Assembly (NCBI GenBank): GCA_017354375.1
Contig: JAFMRC010000007.1
Span: 1-45,451, forward strand
Source of the DNA: Nocardiopsaceae bacterium
Lineage (GTDB): Bacteria; Actinomycetota; Actinomycetes; Streptosporangiales; Streptosporangiaceae
DNA length: 45,451 bases
Direction of reading: 5' to 3'
The notes under the pieces were generated by a model. That model worked only from the letters and a program-made list of their open reading frames with translations, was not told the DNA's origin and searched no databases. How positions within the stretch are numbered: position 1 is the stretch's first letter; each line of letters starts with the position of its first letter. Positions 8,201 to 16,044 of this stretch are shown here, in pieces. Both the position numbers and the translations under genes were made by a program.

Positions 8201-10936
8201 GGGAAGCCGGGATCCGCGGAGCCCGGGAGACCCGACGAGCCCGTGACGGGCGGGGGGGTTCGGGAGTGGATGGCGGAAAGGCTGCCGGATTACCTGGTGC
8301 CGTCGGCGGTGGTGGTCCTTGACGCGCTGCCGCTGACGGCCAACGGCAAGCTGGACTCCGCCGCGCTGCCCGCCCCGGACTACGGAGCGGGTGCCGCCGG
8401 GGGGTATGTGGCGCCGCGGACGCCAGAGGAAGAGACCGTGGCGGGGGCGTTCGCCCGGGTGCTGGGGGCGGAACGGGCCGGGATACACGACAACTTCTTC
8501 GACCTGGGCGGGCACTCGCTGCTGGCGGCCCGGCTGGCGAACGAGCTGAAGAAGGCCTTCGGGGATGGCACGCGGCCGGTCGGCGTGATGGACGTTTTCA
8601 TGCACCCGACGCCTGCCGGGCTGGCGGAGCTGCTCGCCCGCGACCCCGGCGAGCGGGCGGCGGGACAGGCACTGCTGTATGAGCTGACCCCGCCGGTCGC
8701 GAAGCCGTCGCTGTCGGTGGTGTGCGCCCCGTACGGGGGCGGGAGCGCGAGCGTGTACCAGCCGCTGGCCAGGGCGCTCCCGCCCGGCTGCTCGCTGCAG
8801 GCGATCCAGCCGCCCGGTCACGATCCGGCGCTGGAGTCGCTGGAGTCGCTGGAGGATCCGGGAGAGGGGCAGCCTCCGATCGCGGAGGTGGCCGCGGCGT
8901 GTGCCGCCGAGATCGTCCGGAAGGTGACGGGACCGCTGGTCCTGTACGGGCACAGCGGTCCCGGTGTGGCGCTGGCGGTGGCGATCGCCCTGGAGCTCGA
9001 AGCGGCGGGCCGTCCGGCCGACGCCGTGTACCTGGGAGGCGTGTTCCCCTTCGCCCGGCCGGGCGGGAAGTTCCTGGGGCTGTTCGACGGCGACCGGCTG
9101 CGCGGCGATCGCAGCGTGGCGAACGAGATGATCGGCATGGGCGCCGAAGTCGGGGACCTGGACAAAGACCAGCTCCGGTTCGTGGTCCGGGCCGCCCGCG
9201 CCGACCGGATCGCGGCGCTGGACTACTTCACCGGGCTGCTGGCCTCGCGGCCGCCCGCGCTGCGGGCGCCGGTGATCACGGTGGCGGGCGGCCGGGACCC
9301 GGCCACGAACTACTACCAGGAGCGGTTCAGGGAGTGGGGTTTCCTGTCCGGGCAGGTGGCGGCCGTGGTGATCGACGAGGCGGGCCACTACTTCACCGGG
9401 CACAGAGCGGAGGAGCTGGCGGAGATCCTGACCCGGGTGCATCCGGCGATCGCCGCGGGCGCCGAGGGCAGCCTGACCCGGGAGGAACGCGGCCCCGAGG
9501 CGACGTGGTGGCTGCACGACAGCGTCACCATCCCCGCCGAGCCGACGGCCCGCTGCCGACAGCACGACCCCCAGCGGCAGGGATCCCAGGGATCCGGGAA
9601 CCATGGCCTGGCGCGGTTCCTGGCGGTCGCCCTCGGGCAGCTGGTGTCGGTGACCGGTTCGACGCTGACGGAGTTCGCGCTGCCGGTGTGGATCTACCTG
9701 CAGACCGGGGTGCTGCAGCAGTTCGGGCTGCTCGCGGCCGTCGGGGTGCTGCCCGGCCTGGCCATCGGGCCTTTGGCGGGGGCGATCACCGACCGCTGCG
9801 ACCGGCGGCTGGTCATGATCGCCAGCGGCCTGACCGCCGGGGCCGCCGAAATCGCCCTGCTCGGCCTGGACCAGGCCGGCGGGCTCCGGATCTGGAACAT
9901 CTACGTGCTCGTCGGCGTGCTGTCGGTCGCCGTGGCGTTCCAGCAGGCGGCATACGCCTCGGCGATCCCGCAGATCGTGCCCAAACGGTACCTGGGGCAC
10001 GCCAACGGCATGGTGCAGGCCGGGAACGGGTTCGGGCAGCTCGTGGCGCCGCTGGCCGGCGCCGGGCTGCTGGCGGTGATCGGGCTGAAGGGGATCCTGG
10101 CCGCGGACGTGGCCAGCTACGCCGTCGCGGTCGGCGTCCTGGCGTTCGTCCGGTTCCCGCCGCTGATGGCGCTGGTGCGCACAGAATCGCTGATGGCCGA
10201 ACTGGCGGGCGGTTACCGGTTCATCCTGCGGGACCGGGGCTTCCGTGCGATGATCGGGTTCCTGGCGGTCGGCAACCTGTTTCTCACGCCCTTTTTCATC
10301 CTGATCTCGCCGCTGGTGCTGACCTTCGCGCACCTGACCGACGTCGCGTACGCCACCGCGGCTGCCGGGGTCGGCGGCCTGCTGGCGGGCCTGGTGATGG
10401 GCGTGTGGGGCGGGCCGGGGCGCCGCATGGCCGGCGTCATCGCCTGCACCCTGGGCCTGGGCCTGTGCGCGGTGGTGACAGGGCTGCGGCCGGACCTGCC
10501 GCTGGTCATGACCGGCTGTTTCGGCATGGCCTTCGCGCTCGGCCTGGCCAACGGCATCACCGCGACCATCATCCAGACCAAGGTCCCCCAGCGGCTGCAC
10601 GGCCGCGTGTTCGCGATGAAGATGGCCATCTCCGGAGCGGCGATGCCCTTGGCCTTCGCGGTCATAGCGCCGTACGGGATCAAGGCCCTGACCCCGCTGG
10701 AGGGGCAGGGCAAGGCGATCGGGCTTTTCTACGTGGTCTTCGGCCTCGCCCTGGCGCTCCTCGCGCTCGCCGCCTGGCGGATCCCCGTCCTGGCCCGGTT
10801 CGACGACGCCGTACCCGACGCCCTCCCCGACGATCTCCTGGGCATTGAGGCGATCAAATCGGCGAACCAACCCCTATACCGAACGGATAGTCCTGACTCC
10901 CCAGCACCCCCGGGGCGCCAGGGGCGCTCACGGTAA
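5261..10936 (+). CDS. NRPS-thioesterase-MFS exporter fusion (C-A-T-TE-MFS)
   Basis: A 1891-residue terminal synthetase that adds one residue, releases the peptide and carries its own exporter. Start is the ATG overlapping the previous stop; the reading frame is open further upstream but that part is a shadow of the first synthetase. Order: condensation (HHIASDG near residue 142), adenylation (about 485-1040; YTSGSTGTPKG; pocket residues read as DAMSLGAVIK, a hydrophobic-looking pocket without firm assignment), carrier (Ser 1086), an alpha/beta-hydrolase thioesterase of GrsT type (nucleophile Ser 1232 in GHSGP, probable Asp 1346 and His 1376), then from about 1448 to 1850 an EntS/MFS_3-like permease with motif A around GPLAGAITDRCDRR. 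I see no stop, frameshift or start site between TE and permease. Its tail overlaps the convergent kinase gene by 83 bases. Confidence 0.95.
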   Translation: MVPLSFAQQRLWFLSRLEGVEATYNIPVAVRLSGPLDRVALERALADVVDRHESLRTVFPETGGDETGGDMAGSGSGGGPSQEVVGGAAAAPELTVIQVGERELPGALAEATRGTFDLTMDLPLRAWLFELGSEEHVLLLVMHHIASDGWSMGPLGRDLGEAYAARREGREPDWEPLPVQYADYALWQRELLGDEDDPDSLAAEQLGYWSKALEGVPEELALPFDRPRPAAASYRGGTVDFTVPAQVHAGLAEAARRHGATMFMVVQAAVAALLSRLGAGTDIPLGTPVAGRDEEATGDLVGFFVNTLVMRADVSEDPRFGELLGRVREVVLEALEHQDLPFERIVEVLNPVRSLARNPLFQVMVAIGIEESGSRLELPGLACEEMQIRLGVAKFDLSFDMREVRGPGGAPRGIKGELEFASDVFDEATAESIAARLTGVLKAVAADPRRRVSDLDIYLPGERERLLREWSGATASAALPAARSQTLAGLFEAQAARTPGAAALAWAGGELSYRELNERANRLARYLIGLGAGPERVVAVALPRGAAAVTALLAVAKSGAAYMPVDPGLPAERIAFMLADVAPVLTVTDAATSALLPETGPTRVVADDPATAKAVAACPGRDVTDADRTAGLRLAHVAYLIYTSGSTGTPKGVAVTHAGLGSLAATVGRLGLGPGSRVSQLAGLGFDAVVMEALMAWPTGACLAVPPPGKLAGEQLAGELEALGVTHVSVTPSALAEVPAGRLPGVECFLVGGEAFVPGLAPVWAEGRVLVNAYGPTESTVIATMSGPLSATGAVTGPVTGSATGAVTGSATGAANSPAGAVTPPVGRPVAHTRVYVLDERLRPVPPGVAGEVYLAGAGLARGYAGRAALTGERFVACPFGDPGERMYRTGDLARWRRDGDLECLGRVDDQVKLRGIRVELGEVRSALARVPGVGQAAVVLREDRSGDKRLVGYVVPAGSGKRGVWSGQSHLRSVRDTGDGKPGSAEPGRPDEPVTGGGVREWMAERLPDYLVPSAVVVLDALPLTANGKLDSAALPAPDYGAGAAGGYVAPRTPEEETVAGAFARVLGAERAGIHDNFFDLGGHSLLAARLANELKKAFGDGTRPVGVMDVFMHPTPAGLAELLARDPGERAAGQALLYELTPPVAKPSLSVVCAPYGGGSASVYQPLARALPPGCSLQAIQPPGHDPALESLESLEDPGEGQPPIAEVAAACAAEIVRKVTGPLVLYGHSGPGVALAVAIALELEAAGRPADAVYLGGVFPFARPGGKFLGLFDGDRLRGDRSVANEMIGMGAEVGDLDKDQLRFVVRAARADRIAALDYFTGLLASRPPALRAPVITVAGGRDPATNYYQERFREWGFLSGQVAAVVIDEAGHYFTGHRAEELAEILTRVHPAIAAGAEGSLTREERGPEATWWLHDSVTIPAEPTARCRQHDPQRQGSQGSGNHGLARFLAVALGQLVSVTGSTLTEFALPVWIYLQTGVLQQFGLLAAVGVLPGLAIGPLAGAITDRCDRRLVMIASGLTAGAAEIALLGLDQAGGLRIWNIYVLVGVLSVAVAFQQAAYASAIPQIVPKRYLGHANGMVQAGNGFGQLVAPLAGAGLLAVIGLKGILAADVASYAVAVGVLAFVRFPPLMALVRTESLMAELAGGYRFILRDRGFRAMIGFLAVGNLFLTPFFILISPLVLTFAHLTDVAYATAAAGVGGLLAGLVMGVWGGPGRRMAGVIACTLGLGLCAVVTGLRPDLPLVMTGCFGMAFALGLANGITATIIQTKVPQRLHGRVFAMKMAISGAAMPLAFAVIAPYGIKALTPLEGQGKAIGLFYVVFGLALALLALAAWRIPVLARFDDAVPDALPDDLLGIEAIKSANQPLYRTDSPDSPAPPGRQGRSR
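7631..7716 (+). repeat. In-frame repeat insertion in the third adenylation domain
   Basis: Units based on 'accggggcggt' and 'ggatccgcg' encode a Thr-Gly-Ala-Val / Thr-Gly-Ser-Ala stretch inserted between the conserved ATMSGPLS segment and the PVGRPV segment. The sister domain in the first synthetase has a different, shorter loop at the same place. The frame is preserved and the catalytic motifs on both sides are intact. Confidence 0.7.
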
Positions 10937-11837
10937 TCATGCTGGTCAGCGTGAGTCCCGCCTTTTCCAGGCGGTCGGCGCAGCGCTCGGCGCGGGCCTC
11001 GGTACCGGGGCGGCGGGGATCGAAGATGACCCCCGCCACGGTGCCGCTGTGGGCGACCTGAACACCGCACCCGCCACTGGAACCGCACGCATCCAGCAGG
11101 AACTCCAGCGCCGGGTTGGGCAGGAAGCGCTGGTTGATGAGCGCGCTGGCCGTCGCGACCCGGCCGACCCCGGCCGCGTCGCCGGAGGCCACGGCGGACC
11201 GGAGCTCGGACAACAGCACGGTGAAGGTTTCGACGTCGGCGGCAGTATAGGCGGCGGGCTCCAGCGCCAGCGTGTCGATGCCGCCGACGCCCGGGGCGGT
11301 CACGCAGCCGACCACGGTCAGCCATGGAAGCTGGAGGCCGAGCGTTTCCAGCACCACCCCCTCGCGCTGGGCGAACAAGACCGCGGCGTCGTCGATCATG
11401 ATGGGATCGGACGCGGTCTCGGCCCGGACAGCGATCCGGCCGATGTCGGCCGGTGAAGGCGTCAGGCCGTGATAGGCGGCGATGGCCCGGATCGCCGAGG
11501 TCACGTCCGCGGTGGAGGATCCCATGCCGATGCCCCTGGGCACCGTGGAGCTAACCTCGATGCGGCCGCCGGTCATCGGCGAGTGCGCACTGGCGAATTC
11601 TTCCATCGAGATGGCCGCGGCCCGCTGGGCCTTGGACATCCCGGGCAGGCAGAGTATCTCCGTGCGGGCGGCATCGGGGTAGAAGGTGGCGCGGCTGCCC
11701 CGTTCGGGGCAGGGAAGGGTGACAAGCGCCCGCCGCGGCGTGCCCTCGTGGTCACGGAAAGCCCCTTGCAGGATCTCGCCGTGATGGGCAGGGGCGGATC
11801 CCGTGCTGGGTGCGGGGCCCGCCGCGGTGGCCGTCAT
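10854..11837 (-). CDS. GHMP-family kinase, PduX/L-threonine kinase-like
   Basis: Probably phosphorylates a small hydroxy amino acid such as L-threonine or L-serine using ATP. The visible marks are an N-terminal HGEILQG motif, the GHMP glycine-rich ATP loop (PRGIGMGSSTAD) and a C-terminal AHSGTVAGVIF segment typical of PduX-like kinases. I chose the ATG at 11837 because it overlaps the stop of the upstream PLP gene as ATGA, giving 327 residues; a longer frame to 11897 would lie inside that gene. Pairing with a cysteine-synthase-like enzyme recalls the threonine kinase / PLP enzyme pair of 2,3-diaminobutyrate formation in pacidamycin-type clusters (from memory). Product assignment is inferred. 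The 3' end overlaps the NRPS tail on the other strand. Confidence 0.82.
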   Translation of the reverse strand: MTATAAGPAPSTGSAPAHHGEILQGAFRDHEGTPRRALVTLPCPERGSRATFYPDAARTEILCLPGMSKAQRAAAISMEEFASAHSPMTGGRIEVSSTVPRGIGMGSSTADVTSAIRAIAAYHGLTPSPADIGRIAVRAETASDPIMIDDAAVLFAQREGVVLETLGLQLPWLTVVGCVTAPGVGGIDTLALEPAAYTAADVETFTVLLSELRSAVASGDAAGVGRVATASALINQRFLPNPALEFLLDACGSSGGCGVQVAHSGTVAGVIFDPRRPGTEARAERCADRLEKAGLTLTSMITVSAPGAPGVLGSQDYPFGIGVGSPI

Positions 11838-12811
11838 GGCGTGGCGGCTCCGGCCTGGCCATGGACCTTGCGCGCCAGGACGTCCATGTTCTTCCAAGCC
11901 GTGTCTCCCGAGATCAGCAGGGTGTCACCGCGCAGCTCGCCCGATTCGGCGGCGCGCAGGGCCGCCGCGACAACCGCGTAGGTCTGCAGGCCGGTGAACA
12001 GGCCGGCCAGCGACAGATGCCGGGCGACGGCGACCGCCTCGCCTTCCGATACCTGGACGGAGGAATCAAAGACCTTGCGGGTAAATCCCTCGGCGATGAA
12101 CGGCGTCCGGTAGTCGCCGTCGACGAGCGACGCGGTACCCGGCAGCCGCGTGCCGGAGGCTGCCTCGACGGCGATCACCTTGATCTGGTCGTCGACACGC
12201 TTGAGATAGCGGCCGACGCCGAGCAGGGTGCCCCCGGACCCGACCGAGCCGACCACGGCCGTGAGCCCCGGCAACTGCGACAGGATCTCCGGCCCGGTTC
12301 CCATCTCATGAGCGATCGCGTTATTCGGGTTATGGAGCTGGTCGAGGAAATACCAGCGGGAAGGATCGGACCGGGCGATCTCGGCGCAATAACGGTTACC
12401 TTCGATGGTGAATTCACCTTGCGTCTCGACCGAGGCGCCGAAATACTCCATGAAGAATCGCTTTTCAGTTGTGAGTTTGCTTGAGCTCACAATAGTGACG
12501 CCGACACCGAGAATGCGTCCGAAGTACGCCAGGCTGCAGCCCATGTTGCCGCTGGAGGAATCGATGACAGACAGTGACGGATCCCATCCTGGATCGCTGA
12601 TCATCGCCCGGAGCATGGCAACGCAGGCCCGATCCTTGACGCTTCCGGTCGGATTGGTTCCTTCCAGCTTCACGAACAGGCGGCACGGCGAGCCAGCGGG
12701 AAGCGGGATCTGCCACAGCGGCGTGTTGCCTACCCACCCGGCCATGGCTTCAAAGCGCGTGACCGAACCGCTGGGAACATCGCCGAGGAGGGGGATTCCG
12801 GGTGTCTCCAT
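11834..12811 (-). CDS. Cysteine-synthase-like PLP enzyme (beta-replacement)
   Basis: Fold-type II PLP enzyme of 325 residues, close in outline to cysteine synthases and SbnA-like enzymes. Visible features are the PLP lysine in SVKDR preceded by KLEGTNPTG, the substrate loop SSGNMG, and the phosphate-binding GSVGSGGT. Such enzymes replace an activated beta-substituent (O-acetyl or O-phospho) by a nucleophile. With the coupled kinase downstream it would use an O-phosphoamino acid made by that kinase, giving a beta-substituted amino acid (for example 2,3-diaminobutyrate after loss of a carrier group) for the NRPS. It is divergent from the mbtH operon, with a shared intergenic region of about 180 bases. 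The reaction is inference; the family is clear. Confidence 0.85.
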   Translation of the reverse strand: METPGIPLLGDVPSGSVTRFEAMAGWVGNTPLWQIPLPAGSPCRLFVKLEGTNPTGSVKDRACVAMLRAMISDPGWDPSLSVIDSSSGNMGCSLAYFGRILGVGVTIVSSSKLTTEKRFFMEYFGASVETQGEFTIEGNRYCAEIARSDPSRWYFLDQLHNPNNAIAHEMGTGPEILSQLPGLTAVVGSVGSGGTLLGVGRYLKRVDDQIKVIAVEAASGTRLPGTASLVDGDYRTPFIAEGFTRKVFDSSVQVSEGEAVAVARHLSLAGLFTGLQTYAVVAAALRAAESGELRGDTLLISGDTAWKNMDVLARKVHGQAGAATP

Positions 12812-12916
12812 CGCAGCTCAGTATAGATGCTGCCGATGCTGGGCGGGCAGCCGAGGTTCCTGGTGCCTGAGATCGCTGCCATTGCTATCGATCACTCACC
12901 GTGACACCCGGTTCGG

Positions 12917-12944
12917 TTGCGCGGCCAGCGGGAAACGATATAAT
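12917..12944 (+). promoter_or_regulatory. Putative promoter of the mbtH-hmaS-hpgT operon
   Basis: A perfect TATAAT at 12939-12944 lies about 50 bases before the mbtH start, with a weak TTGCGC -35-like hexamer at 12917-12922 and a 16-base spacer. TATAAT is conspicuous in this GC-rich context. It lies in the divergent region between the PLP gene and mbtH. No operator is recognised. Confidence 0.4.
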
Positions 12945-12994
12945 TTCGGTTCCGGCTCTTGCCGTGAGTCGCAGGTGCAGTGAAAGGATGCGCG

Positions 12995-13252
12995 GTGGCA
13001 ACTAATCCTTTTGAAGATGAGAACGCCAAGTACTTCGTTCTCATCAACGATGAAGGCCAGCACTCGCTCTGGCCGATATCCACCGATGTGCCCGACGGCT
13101 GGACGGTAATCTTCGGCGAGGACGGGCGTCAGGAGTGCCTCGACTTCATCGAGAAGAACTGGACTGACATGCGGCCGAATAGCCTGATCAGGCAGATGGA
13201 AGCGGATGCCGCGGCTCGGCAAAACGGTGAATCCCGGTCCGCAGTTCGTTAG
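12995..13252 (+). CDS. mbtH: MbtH-like protein
   Basis: Small cytoplasmic partner that binds adenylation domains and is needed for folding or activity of many NRPSs. The 85-residue protein shows the family pattern: NPFEDE start, NDEGQHSLWP, PDGWTVIF, then CLDFIEKNWTDMRPNSL with the conserved tryptophans. I chose the GTG at 12995, which has AAAGGA six bases upstream; an upstream in-frame GTG at 12980 has no better site. It heads the operon with hmaS and hpgT, so it should serve this cluster's synthetases. It is separated from the visible NRPS genes by the divergent kinase/PLP pair. Confidence 0.95.
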   Translation: MATNPFEDENAKYFVLINDEGQHSLWPISTDVPDGWTVIFGEDGRQECLDFIEKNWTDMRPNSLIRQMEADAAARQNGESRSAVR

Positions 13253-13271
13253 CCGAGAGGGGATGTCTTCG

Positions 13272-14285
13272 ATGGCTGCTCAGAGCATCGAATACGTTGA
13301 GTTGTTCACGAGCGATGAGCATTCCATCGTCGAATATTTCGTATCGTCGTTTGGTTTTACGCAGACGGCGGAGTCCGTCAGCGACGGCAGCCATTCGTCG
13401 CTACTGCGGCAGGGTACGGTTCAGCTCATCGTCACGACCGGACGCGGGACTGAGGCCTTCCTCGAAGAGCACGGGGACGGGATCGCCGACATCGCCTTCG
13501 GATGCGACGATGCCGCAGGTACCTTCGATGCCGCGGTAGTCGCTGGCGCCCCGGTGATCAGCTCGATACCGGGCAGGCTGGTTGTCTCCGGATTCAGCGG
13601 CACACGTCATACCCTCGTCACCCGGTCAGTCGAATCCAGCCTGCCCGCCGACCGTACTTGGACGCCAATTCCGCCAGGCGGGCAGGGCTCCACGGGGCAC
13701 ATCCAATTGCTTGATCATGTGGCAGTCTGCGTCGAGAGCGGGACCCTGGCGGACTATGTTGATTTCTATGCCGACGCCTTCGGGCTTGCCGTCTACTCTC
13801 GTGAGTACATCGAGGTCGGCGATCAAGCGATGGACTCAATTGTTGTACGCAGCCCGTCGGGTGGCATCACATTCACCGTTCTAGAGCAAGACTCGACGAA
13901 GAAATCTGGACAGGTAGAATCATTCATTTCCAGGAATAACGGTCCCGGGGTTCAGCATCTCGCATTCCTTGTCGATGATATCGTTACCGCTGTCCGTGAA
14001 TATGGCGATCGAGGGGTATGGTTCTTGCGTACGCCTGACGCTTATTACGACATGCTTATCGAACGGATGCCGGGCCTACGACGTAAGGTGGCGGACCTGC
14101 GATCGACAAATGTCCTTGCCGATCGCGACGAATGGGGTTATCTTCTGCAGTTGTTCACGCGCTCCCCATACAAGCGGAACACGACATTTTATGAACTCGT
14201 CCAGCGGTGCGGCGCCCGCGGTTTCGGTAGCGCGAACATCAGGGCTCTTTATGAAGCTGTGGAGCACGACGGGCCGGTGGGCTGA
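13272..14285 (+). CDS. hmaS: 4-hydroxymandelate synthase (HPPD-superfamily dioxygenase)
   Basis: Non-heme iron enzyme converting 4-hydroxyphenylpyruvate to 4-hydroxymandelate, the first committed step to 4-hydroxyphenylglycine. The 337-residue protein has the two-half VOC fold of HPPD, with iron ligands expected at the His in LLDHVAV, the His in GVQHLAF and the Glu in TFYELVQR, followed by the family C-terminal GFGSANIRALYEA. HPPD itself is the alternative; HmaS is preferred because the next, overlapping gene is HpgT and an NRPS cluster surrounds it. ATG 13272 is chosen for its spacing from the AGAGGGG site (13256-13262); ATG 13263 is too close to it. It begins 19 bases after mbtH. Confidence 0.87.
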   Translation: MAAQSIEYVELFTSDEHSIVEYFVSSFGFTQTAESVSDGSHSSLLRQGTVQLIVTTGRGTEAFLEEHGDGIADIAFGCDDAAGTFDAAVVAGAPVISSIPGRLVVSGFSGTRHTLVTRSVESSLPADRTWTPIPPGGQGSTGHIQLLDHVAVCVESGTLADYVDFYADAFGLAVYSREYIEVGDQAMDSIVVRSPSGGITFTVLEQDSTKKSGQVESFISRNNGPGVQHLAFLVDDIVTAVREYGDRGVWFLRTPDAYYDMLIERMPGLRRKVADLRSTNVLADRDEWGYLLQLFTRSPYKRNTTFYELVQRCGARGFGSANIRALYEAVEHDGPVG

Positions 14286-15622
14286 TGGGCGGGCGAGCCG
14301 TGACGTCAGGATCCTCCATGATATCCAGGGAGGATCTACACGCGAGCGTGTCCGATCCTGTCTTGGACACGATGAACTTCCTCAACGAGATCACCCTCCG
14401 GTATCCGAAGGCCATCTCATTCGCTCCCGGTCGGCCTTATGATGGCTTCTTCGACACCGAGCAGATATTCACGCAAATCCGCGGCTATCTTGACCACCTA
14501 GCGCAATCCGGGTATTCCCCTGGTCAGATCCGCGATGCGATGTTCCAGTACGGCCCGACCGCGGGCCGGATCCGGGATCTGATCGCCGACTCCCTTCTCG
14601 CGGATGAAAACATCGACGTCCCGCCCGAGTCCATCGTGGTCACCGCTGGCTGCCAGGAAGCCATGTTCCTTGCCTTGCGGGCGCTAATCTCCGGACCCGA
14701 TGATGTGCTCCTGGTCTCTAGCCCATGCTATGTGGGGATCACCGGCGCGGCACGGTTGCTGGACATCAAGGTACTGGCCGTCGAAGAGGGTGAGGATGGC
14801 TTCCAGTGCACCGGTCTCGACGCTGCGATCGATGCCGAGCTGGCGCGTGGCCACCGCCCCCGCGCCTTCTACGTGGTGCCTGATCACTCCAATCCGGCGG
14901 GGACAACCATGTCCGTCGAGGCTCGTCGCCAGCTGCTGGATCTGGCCGCCCGTCGCGGCATCCTGATACTGGAGGACAGTCCGTACCGGATGGTCAGCCC
15001 CGGAACGCACCTTCCGACTCTCAAGTGCCTCGATCGCCACCGCAGCGTCGTCTATCTGGGCTCCTTCTCCAAGACGGCATTCCCCGGGGCAAGGGTCGGG
15101 TTCGCCGTGGCGAATCAGCCTGTCACCGATTCGGCGGGCCGGACCAGTCTACTGGCTGACGAGTTCGCCAAGATCAAGAGCATGGTGACGGTCAACACTT
15201 CGTCGCTGAGCCAGGCTGTCATAGCGGGCATGCTACTGACGTGCGAGGGGCGTGTTTCCGAGCTTAATACCGAGACGGCGGCCTACTACGGACAGGCCAT
15301 GCGGGCCACCCTCAGGCAGCTCGACCTGTCGTTCCCGGCCGAGCGGCGGGCTATTCTCCGGGTGCGCTGGAATGAGCCCGACGGAGGCTTTTTCCTGACG
15401 ATGCGCGTACCTTTCAGGGCAGACAACGCTGCTCTAGCGCGCTCCGCAGAAGATTTTGGGGTTATCTGGACGCCAATGTCATATTTTTACCCCGGCAACG
15501 GAGGCGGGGAACAGAGCATCCGGCTATCGGTCAGCTACCTGACCCAGGAAGACATTACCGAGGGAATCATGCGGCTAGCCGCCTTCATCGAGGCTGAAGT
15601 GAGTAGTCATCCGGCAGGATGA
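14285..15622 (+). CDS. hpgT: 4-hydroxyphenylglycine aminotransferase
   Basis: PLP aminotransferase (fold type I, MocR-like class I/II) that transaminates 4-hydroxyphenylglyoxylate to 4-hydroxyphenylglycine. The 445 residues match the HpgT pattern from the start (SREDLHASVSDPVLDTMNFL, SFAPGRPYDGFFDTE). PLP lysine is in GSFSKTAFPG, and DHSNPAGT and EDSPYR motifs are present. Its ATG overlaps the hmaS stop (TGATG), so the two are coupled. The oxidase Hmo that links HmaS to HpgT is not in the window; it must lie to the left or elsewhere in the genome. It marks the right end of the recognisable biosynthetic cluster. Confidence 0.9.
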   Translation: MGGRAVTSGSSMISREDLHASVSDPVLDTMNFLNEITLRYPKAISFAPGRPYDGFFDTEQIFTQIRGYLDHLAQSGYSPGQIRDAMFQYGPTAGRIRDLIADSLLADENIDVPPESIVVTAGCQEAMFLALRALISGPDDVLLVSSPCYVGITGAARLLDIKVLAVEEGEDGFQCTGLDAAIDAELARGHRPRAFYVVPDHSNPAGTTMSVEARRQLLDLAARRGILILEDSPYRMVSPGTHLPTLKCLDRHRSVVYLGSFSKTAFPGARVGFAVANQPVTDSAGRTSLLADEFAKIKSMVTVNTSSLSQAVIAGMLLTCEGRVSELNTETAAYYGQAMRATLRQLDLSFPAERRAILRVRWNEPDGGFFLTMRVPFRADNAALARSAEDFGVIWTPMSYFYPGNGGGEQSIRLSVSYLTQEDITEGIMRLAAFIEAEVSSHPAG

Positions 15623-15970
15623 GCGCATGCCCCACATCCTGTCCTGCGTGTCGCACGCACTCTCATCTGCCCGTGAGGTAGCTGTTCAGCAAGCGAAAAG
15701 CCACCTAAATCGAACTCTTTACCGACGGGCCAGCCGACCGGCGGCATCAACCGAACGCGCTCGGCATCATCACCAGAAGCGGCAAATAGGGCATTCTGGC
15801 CGCTGGCCTTTTTAACGAAAACTGAAGCGAAAAATAGCCGCCCACTCAGGCTGAATAGCTACCCCCGTGAGGCCCACCGCTCCCTAGACCGCCCGCTTGT
15901 GCGTCGCTAGCTCGTCCGCTTGCGTGCATCACGGTAAATCGAAAACCTAGTCACACGAGGGAATCTCGCG

Positions 15971-16040
15971 TGCCAGCATCTAGAACAGACTGCCACGTTT
16001 GCAAGGCAGATGCTCTGCCTGCTGAGCTACACAGGCTGGC
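15971..16040 (-). tRNA. Degenerate tRNA-like sequence, anticodon TGC position (Ala-like)
   Basis: On the minus strand the 5' half reads like a tRNA: GTAGCTC, an AGCAGGCA loop, GAGC, then a CTTGCAA loop with TGC in the anticodon place. The outer ends GCCAGC and GCTGGC pair over six bases. However, the anticodon stem is not canonical, there are extra bases before the D-arm, and the T-arm cannot form (TTCTAGA loop without a stem). I therefore read it as a decayed tRNA or integration remnant, not a working gene. It could still be chance similarity. Confidence 0.3.
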
Positions 16041-16044
16041 TGGA

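Noticed and set aside
8174-10870. 898-residue minus-strand open frame opposite the NRPS-TE-MFS gene
   Set aside because: Composition typical of antisense in high-GC DNA; conserved TE and permease motifs lie on the plus strand.
15627-15815. Short open frame after hpgT
   Set aside because: No ribosome site, no family resemblance and biased to rare codons; probably chance.
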